Of a stretch of 9,887 nucleotides of DNA, positions 4,854-9,887 are shown in pieces. A program made the translations under genes and the position numbers. The stretch lies in the NCBI GenBank assembly GCA_032117095.1, contig JAULZZ010000105.1:1-9887 (forward strand), read 5' to 3'. This stretch comes from REEB470 sp032117095. Lineage in GTDB: Bacteria; Bacillota; Bacilli; Paenibacillales; YIM-B00363. The notes under the pieces are model-generated. The model was not told where the DNA came from, ran no database searches, and saw nothing but the letters and a program-made list of their open reading frames with translations. Position 1 is the first letter of the stretch; the number at the start of each line of letters is the position of its first letter.

Positions 4854-6017
4854 ATGAACATTCATGAGTACCAAGCGAAGGCCGTGTTGGCTTCGTATGG
4901 CGTCGTCGTCCCACGCGGGAACGTGGCGTTTACCCCAGAGGAAGCCGTTGAAGTCGCACAGGCGTTGGGCACACCCGTAATGGTCGTGAAAGCGCAAATC
5001 CACGCAGGGGGCAGAGGGAAAGCAGGAGGCGTCAAACTGGCGCGTAGCCTCGCAGAAGTGCAGTCGTATGCGCAAGAATTGCTCGGGAAGACGCTCGTGA
5101 CGCATCAGACCGGTCCAGAAGGAAAACAAGTACATCGCTTGCTTATTGAGCAAGGGTGTAACATCCAAAACGAATACTACATTGGACTTGTCCTTGATCG
5201 TACGTTTGGACGCGTAGTGATGATGGCCTCAGCAGAAGGAGGCACTGAGATCGAAGAAGTGGCGGAGCGCAATCCAGAGCGCATTTTCCGCGAGACCATC
5301 GACCCAACAGTCGGACTGATGCCGTACCAAGCCCGCAATTTAGCCTATGCGATCGGCATTGCCAAACCGTTGGTCAACAAAGTGGTGTCGTTCATGCGTG
5401 CCCTCTACCAAGCGTACATAGAACAAGATTGTGCGGTCGCCGAGATTAACCCGCTTGTCATCACCGCAGAAGGAGACGTGCTCGCCCTCGATGCAAAACT
5501 GAACTTCGATAGCAATGCCATGTATCGCCGTCCGAACATTGTGGCGCTACGGGATTTGAGTGAAGAAGACGAGAAGGAAATTCAAGCCTCCAAATATGAC
5601 CTCTCGTACATCGCCCTCGATGGCAACATCGGGTGTATGGTCAATGGAGCGGGGTTGGCGATGGCGACGATGGACATTATCCAACATTTCGGGGGGAAAC
5701 CGGCGAACTTTTTGGATGTAGGGGGCGGGGCAACGGCCGAAAAAGTCACGGAGGCGTTCAAGATTATTTTGTCTGATGACACGGTCAAAGGAATTTTTGT
5801 GAATATTTTTGGGGGGATCATGCGGTGTGATGTCATCGCCGCAGGGATCGTCACGGCGGCACGCGAAGTCGGGCTTGATCGTCCGCTTGTCGTCCGTCTC
5901 GAAGGGACGAACGTAGAACTAGGCAAACAAAAACTCGCTGCATCTGGACTGCCGATCGTGACGGCGACTTCGATGGCGGAAGGGGCTCAAAAAATCGTAG
6001 CATTGGTGCAAGGATAA
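4854..6017 (+). CDS. sucC: Succinyl-CoA synthetase (ADP-forming) beta subunit
   Basis: The product is 387 residues, essentially full family length. With SucD it interconverts succinyl-CoA, phosphate and ADP with succinate, CoA and ATP in the TCA cycle in the cytoplasm. The opening MNIHEYQAK is characteristic. The ATP-grasp domain shows K46 and GGRGKAGG (52-59) for nucleotide binding, and later AEINPLVIT with metal-ligand residues. The C-terminal ligase/CoA domain carries GNIGCMVNGAGLAMATMD, FLDVGGGATAEKV and FVNIFGGIMRCD. ATG 4854 is supported by AAGGAGG at 4837-4843. It is the first gene of a compact run with sucD 36 bases downstream, so the two subunits should be translated from one mRNA. 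No frameshift or missing motif is visible. Confidence 0.98.
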   Translation: MNIHEYQAKAVLASYGVVVPRGNVAFTPEEAVEVAQALGTPVMVVKAQIHAGGRGKAGGVKLARSLAEVQSYAQELLGKTLVTHQTGPEGKQVHRLLIEQGCNIQNEYYIGLVLDRTFGRVVMMASAEGGTEIEEVAERNPERIFRETIDPTVGLMPYQARNLAYAIGIAKPLVNKVVSFMRALYQAYIEQDCAVAEINPLVITAEGDVLALDAKLNFDSNAMYRRPNIVALRDLSEEDEKEIQASKYDLSYIALDGNIGCMVNGAGLAMATMDIIQHFGGKPANFLDVGGGATAEKVTEAFKIILSDDTVKGIFVNIFGGIMRCDVIAAGIVTAAREVGLDRPLVVRLEGTNVELGKQKLAASGLPIVTATSMAEGAQKIVALVQG

Positions 6018-6053
6018 ATTTTATTCCTGCGAAAAATGAAGGAGGCACATCGG

Positions 6054-7001
6054 ATGAGTATTCTCGTGAACAAACAGACGAAAGTCATTACCCAAGGCAT
6101 TACAGGGGCAACAGGCATGTTTCACACAAAAGGTGGACTTGAATACGGGACACAGATGGTCGGAGGGGTGACACCGGGCAAAGGGGGGACCGTCGTAGAT
6201 TTTACATTGGAAGGGGGAAAAGCCGTCTCCTTGCCCGTGTATGATACCGTCAAAGAAGCAAAGGAAGCGACACAAGCGAACGCTTCTGTCATTTATGTCC
6301 CGCCTGCTTTTGCGGCCGATGCGATCATGGAAGCCGTCGATGCAGGGATTGCGCTCGTGGTGTGTATTACGGAGGGCATCCCCGTTTTAGATATGATACA
6401 AGTCAAACGATTTATGGCGGGAAAAAGTGCGCGCTTGATCGGACCCAACTGTCCAGGCGTCATCACACCGGGGGCGTGTAAAATTGGGATTATGCCGGGA
6501 TACATTCATGCGCCGGGGCACGTGGGGGTCGTTTCGCGATCAGGTACACTGACCTATGAAGCCGTACATCAGTTGACGACACGGGGCATTGGGCAGTCTT
6601 CAGCGATCGGCATTGGGGGAGATCCCGTCAAAGGCAGTGAGTTTATTGACATCTTACAATTGTTCCAAGACGATCCAGACACGTACGCCGTGATGCTTCT
6701 CGGAGAAATCGGGGGGACTGCCGAAGAAGAGGCAGCGCACTGGATCGCACAGCATATGACAAAGCCCGTTGTCGGATTTATCGGGGGACAAACGGCACCG
6801 CCTGGGCGTCGCATGGGACATGCAGGGGCCATCGTATCGGGAGGAAAAGGCACGGCCCACGAAAAAATCACCACACTCGAACAATGTGGCGTGCGTGTCG
6901 CCCCGACCCCTTCAGACCTCGGTTCTACGCTCGTAGCCGTACTCCAAGAAAAAGGACTGCTTGAGGCGTGCACGACCCACAGTCCATCCCTTCATGTATA
7001 A
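6054..7001 (+). CDS. sucD: Succinyl-CoA synthetase (ADP-forming) alpha subunit
   Basis: The product is 315 residues. ATG 6054 is chosen because GAAGGAGG (6038-6045) lies 8 bases upstream; the in-frame ATG 6036 lies before that binding site. The N-terminal CoA-binding Rossmann domain shows GITGATGMFHT (15-25) and the GGVTPGKGG loop. The ligase domain shows GPNCPGVITPG, SRSGTLTYE and GIGGDPVKG. GHAGAIVSGG contains the histidine (H256) that is transiently phosphorylated in catalysis. The C-terminus runs about ten residues past the usual end (TTHSPSLHV), without an obvious function. Together with SucC it forms the alpha-beta enzyme. The 52-base gap to dprA has no terminator, so transcription probably continues. 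Confidence 0.98.
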   Translation: MSILVNKQTKVITQGITGATGMFHTKGGLEYGTQMVGGVTPGKGGTVVDFTLEGGKAVSLPVYDTVKEAKEATQANASVIYVPPAFAADAIMEAVDAGIALVVCITEGIPVLDMIQVKRFMAGKSARLIGPNCPGVITPGACKIGIMPGYIHAPGHVGVVSRSGTLTYEAVHQLTTRGIGQSSAIGIGGDPVKGSEFIDILQLFQDDPDTYAVMLLGEIGGTAEEEAAHWIAQHMTKPVVGFIGGQTAPPGRRMGHAGAIVSGGKGTAHEKITTLEQCGVRVAPTPSDLGSTLVAVLQEKGLLEACTTHSPSLHV

Positions 7002-7053
7002 AAAAAATTAGCAAAAGCGAGTACATTTTGAAATCCCCTGAGGAGGAATGGCA

Positions 7054-8151
7054 ATGGATGCACGTGCGGTTTTGATCGGGCTCAACGAAATCCAACAAAT
7101 TGGCTGGGAAACGATCGCCAAACTCGTGGAACATTGTGTCCCGCTGACGGGGTTGCTCGACCCCGCCAAACGTGCCCAAACGATGTTGCGTGCCCGCATC
7201 CCCGAAAAACGGGCATCTGCCATCTCCTCCCAGCTTTCTGCCGCATTTATCCAAGAACGCCTGCAACGGTATGCCTCCCAAGGCATCGACATTTATACAG
7301 TGTGGGATGCGCAGTATCCTGCTCTGTTGCATCAAATCGACCATCCGCCATGGGTGTTGTACGCCCAAGGGGATTGGTCGCTAGTGCATCGTCCTTGTGT
7401 TGCTGTCGTCGGCACCCGCAATCCCACGCCGTACGGCTGCGAGATTGCGACTTGGATCGGGCATGACCTTGCCAAAGCAGGCGTGACGGTCGTCAGTGGG
7501 TTGGCACGGGGGATTGATACGATGGCGCACCGAGGGGCTCTTCAAGCCGAAGGGGCGACGATCGCGGTATTGGGCAACGGACTGCACGTGTGCTATCCCC
7601 CCGAACATCATGCAATTCAACGAAAAATTGCCAAGCAAGGGGTCGTCATGAGCCCCTTTCCGTGGCATGCACGCCCCGCGAAACACGCATTTTTACTACG
7701 CAATCGGATCATTGCTGGATTGAGTGTGGGGACCGTCGTCGTCGAGGCGACGGTGGACAGTGGTTCGTTGCATACGGCGGATTGCGCTTTGGCGTTCAAC
7801 CGCGAAGTGATGGGCGTGCCAGGACCGATTCACGCCAAACAAAGTGAAGGGGTGTTGGCGCGGTTGCGTGAAGGTGCGACGTTGATTCATCATCCGCAAC
7901 ACATTCTCGATGCTTGCAACATCACAAGGCAGGAAAGTACAATAAAAGAGCGAATTGAACGCAAAGTTGCATTGACGGAGACGGAACAGCGCATTTTAAC
8001 TGCGATGGGTGCCACAGAGGTGACCATGGACGAAATTCTTGCCCGCACTGCCGTGCCTTTTGGGGACGTGCATGCGACATTGTTGTCACTGCTCCGCAAG
8101 CGACGCATTCGTGCGTTGTCGGGATCGGCATATATTGCGATCGCCCAATAA
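7054..8151 (+). CDS. dprA: DNA-processing protein DprA (Smf), RecA loader
   Basis: The product is 365 residues. ATG 7054 lies 7 bases after AGGAGG (7041-7046); ATG 7048, one base from that site, is too close. An N-terminal helical region (about 1-90) leads into the DprA Rossmann-like core, with VGTRNPTPYG near residue 120, SGLARGID (148-155), a nucleotide-binding-like LGNGLHVCYPPEH, RNRIIAGLS and VVEATVDSGSL. A C-terminal winged-helix domain starts near residue 307 (LTETEQRIL) and runs to the end, as in longer DprA proteins. DprA binds incoming single-stranded DNA and loads RecA during transformation. It lies between the sucCD pair and topA, the usual order in Bacillales. In the core the usual FP-rich loop reads MSPFPWHARPAKHAFLLRN, a mild variant. 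Confidence 0.96.
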   Translation: MDARAVLIGLNEIQQIGWETIAKLVEHCVPLTGLLDPAKRAQTMLRARIPEKRASAISSQLSAAFIQERLQRYASQGIDIYTVWDAQYPALLHQIDHPPWVLYAQGDWSLVHRPCVAVVGTRNPTPYGCEIATWIGHDLAKAGVTVVSGLARGIDTMAHRGALQAEGATIAVLGNGLHVCYPPEHHAIQRKIAKQGVVMSPFPWHARPAKHAFLLRNRIIAGLSVGTVVVEATVDSGSLHTADCALAFNREVMGVPGPIHAKQSEGVLARLREGATLIHHPQHILDACNITRQESTIKERIERKVALTETEQRILTAMGATEVTMDEILARTAVPFGDVHATLLSLLRKRRIRALSGSAYIAIAQ

Positions 8152-8175
8152 CGGCACAAGAGAGGGAGTGGTCTT

Positions 8176-9887
8176 ATGGCAGATACCCTTGTCATCGTCG
8201 AGTCTCCTGCGAAAGCAAAGACGATCGGCAAATATCTCGGGAGCAAATACATCGTGCGTGCATCGATGGGACACGTGCGGGATTTGCCCAAGAGCGAGAT
8301 GGGGGTGGCCGTACATAACCGCTTTGAACCGAAGTATATTACCATTCGGGGGAAGGGCGACATCCTAAAGACGCTCAAAGATGCCCGTAAAAAAGTGAAG
8401 CGCGTGTTCCTCGCTGCCGACCCCGATCGGGAGGGCGAAGCGATTGCGTGGCATCTCGCTCACGTATTAGACATGCGTACCGACGAGCCGTGTCGCGTTG
8501 TTTTTCACGAAATTACAAAACAAGCCGTCAAAGACGCATTCAAACAACCGCGTCCGATCAACATGGATTTGGTGAACGCCCAACAAGCGCGACGCATTCT
8601 CGACCGTCTCGTTGGGTACAATATCAGCCCTCTTTTATGGAAAAAAGTAAAAAAAGGGCTGTCTGCTGGGCGTGTACAATCTGTCGCAGTCAAACTCATC
8701 TCTGATCGCGAGCGGGAAATCCAGCTGTTTGTTCCAGAGGAATATTGGACGATTGCCGTGGAGCTCGATGCCCAAGGCACGACGTTTGAAGCGAAGTACT
8801 ACGGGGTACGTGGCGAAAAACGCAAACTGTCGACCGCCTCCGAGGTGGACGACATCTTGCAACAGATTGCCGGAAAGCCGTTCACCGTCATCGACATCGT
8901 GGCAAAGCAACGATTGCGCCATCCCTCCCCGCCATTTATTACCAGTTCATTGCAACAAGAAGCCGCCCGCAAACTCAACTTTCGTGCCGCCAAAACGATG
9001 CAAGTCGCCCAACAATTGTACGAAGGCATCGACGTGGGCAAAGACGGCACCGTCGGGCTGATTACATACATGCGTACGGATTCTACACGGATCTCCCCCG
9101 TGGCACAACATGAAGCACTGCAATACATCGCCCAAACGTACGGAGATGCGTACGTCCCTAGTACGCCCCGCGTGTATGCGAAGAAAAACGCCAGCGCACA
9201 AGATGCGCATGAAGCCATTCGCCCGACGAGTATGCAATACGCCCCGGATTCGCTGAAGGCATCGTTGTCGCGGGATCAATACCGGCTGTACAAGTTGGTA
9301 TGGGAACGTTTTATGGCGAGCCAAATGTCCTCGGCGGTGTTGGATACGGTTACTGCGGATTTGGCGGTGGATGATGTCGTCTTTCGGGCAAACGGATCAC
9401 GGATCGAATTTCCAGGGTTTATGAAACTGTACATCGAAAGCAAAGACGACGAAGCGACGGACGGGGAGAAGATGCTTCCGCCGTTGCACGCACACCAAGT
9501 GTGTGCGACACAAGCCATCCATCCGAAACAACATTTTACACAACCGCCTCCGCGTTACACAGAAGCGCGTTTGGTCAAAGAGTTGGAAGAACGAGGCATC
9601 GGTCGCCCAAGCACGTATGCGCCCACCCTCGAAACGATCCAAAAACGAGGATACGTAGCCGTAGAAGAAAAAAAGTTTGCCCCTACGGAGCTCGGCGAAT
9701 TGGTCGTCGGTCTGATGGAACAATTTTTCCCTGAAATTTTGAACGTTGAATTTACAGCGAATATGGAAGAACATCTCGATTTTGTTGGCGAAGGCAAAGC
9801 ACATTGGGTCGCCGTACTCGAAGCGTTTTATACGACGTTTTCTGCGCGTATGGTCGTAGCCGATGAAGAGATGAAACAAATCGTCGT
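8176..9887 (+). CDS. topA: DNA topoisomerase I, type IA (3' end outside window)
   Basis: The reading frame is open from ATG 8176 to the window edge: 570 codons of a family usually near 690 residues. Only the zinc-ribbon C-terminus should be missing. A GGGAG-type binding site (8163-8167) precedes the start, and dprA ends 24 bases upstream, suggesting co-transcription. The Toprim domain shows VIVESPAKAK with E9 and DPDREGEA with D82 and D84 as metal ligands. The type IA core contains ARRILDRLVGYNISPLLW, GLSAGRVQSVAV and the active-site segment ITYMRTDS with nucleophile Y298 and R300. HEAIRPT, PRYTEARLVKELEERGIGRPSTYA and ELGELV follow. The enzyme relaxes negative supercoils through single-strand passage. 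No defect is visible. Confidence 0.98.
   Translation, partial: MADTLVIVESPAKAKTIGKYLGSKYIVRASMGHVRDLPKSEMGVAVHNRFEPKYITIRGKGDILKTLKDARKKVKRVFLAADPDREGEAIAWHLAHVLDMRTDEPCRVVFHEITKQAVKDAFKQPRPINMDLVNAQQARRILDRLVGYNISPLLWKKVKKGLSAGRVQSVAVKLISDREREIQLFVPEEYWTIAVELDAQGTTFEAKYYGVRGEKRKLSTASEVDDILQQIAGKPFTVIDIVAKQRLRHPSPPFITSSLQQEAARKLNFRAAKTMQVAQQLYEGIDVGKDGTVGLITYMRTDSTRISPVAQHEALQYIAQTYGDAYVPSTPRVYAKKNASAQDAHEAIRPTSMQYAPDSLKASLSRDQYRLYKLVWERFMASQMSSAVLDTVTADLAVDDVVFRANGSRIEFPGFMKLYIESKDDEATDGEKMLPPLHAHQVCATQAIHPKQHFTQPPPRYTEARLVKELEERGIGRPSTYAPTLETIQKRGYVAVEEKKFAPTELGELVVGLMEQFFPEILNVEFTANMEEHLDFVGEGKAHWVAVLEAFYTTFSARMVVADEEMKQIV

Noticed and set aside
1..9887. CRISPR array, tRNA, rRNA or complete insertion sequence
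   Set aside because: I found no regularly spaced short repeats, no tRNA- or rRNA-like sequence and no transposase reading frame on either strand.

Overview
The window comes from the chromosome of a Gram-positive bacterium, most likely Bacillota, class Bacilli. The evidence is the gene order comM, sucC, sucD, dprA, topA, which is typical of Bacillales relatives, together with strong AGGAGG-type ribosome binding sites and sigma-A-like promoters. I cannot name the genus from sequence alone. Everything that looks like a gene lies on the + strand.

The left third (1-2270) is accessory. It holds the 3' end of one gene and a complete second gene. Both encode secreted or surface proteins with the FGE-sulfatase (SUMF1, C-type-lectin-like) fold. 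The shared 516 bases (1-516 and 1679-2194) are almost identical except for one 72-base block near the C-terminus (363-434 and 2041-2112). That block holds 24 of the 32 differences, changes 14 of 24 residues, and lies between the RGGSW and GFRLA motifs. This is the position and the codon pattern of the variable region of a diversity-generating retroelement (DGR) target protein. No reverse transcriptase, Avd gene or template repeat is visible here, so the machinery would have to lie upstream of base 1 or elsewhere in the genome. The second gene is preceded by a promoter with a 16-T tract between the -35 and -10 elements, which suggests phase-variable expression. Its leader is about 230 bases long and contains short ORFs with good ribosome binding sites. 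Between the two genes lie a hairpin, a strong intrinsic terminator and a 103-bp element with perfect 15-bp inverted ends. A second terminator follows gene two.

The middle (2350-3033) holds a small unrecognised membrane protein. It is framed by two near-identical copies of a promoter block, one before it and one before comM.

The right part (3034-9887) is conserved core: comM (YifB-type AAA+ protein), sucC and sucD (the two succinyl-CoA synthetase subunits of the TCA cycle), dprA (RecA loader for incoming DNA) and topA (DNA topoisomerase I, cut off by the window end). sucC-sucD-dprA-topA run with gaps of only 24-52 bases and are probably co-transcribed from a promoter near 4800. The two competence-type genes, comM and dprA, flank the TCA pair. 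The accessory genes and the membrane gene appear to be lineage-specific and lie immediately beside this core block.
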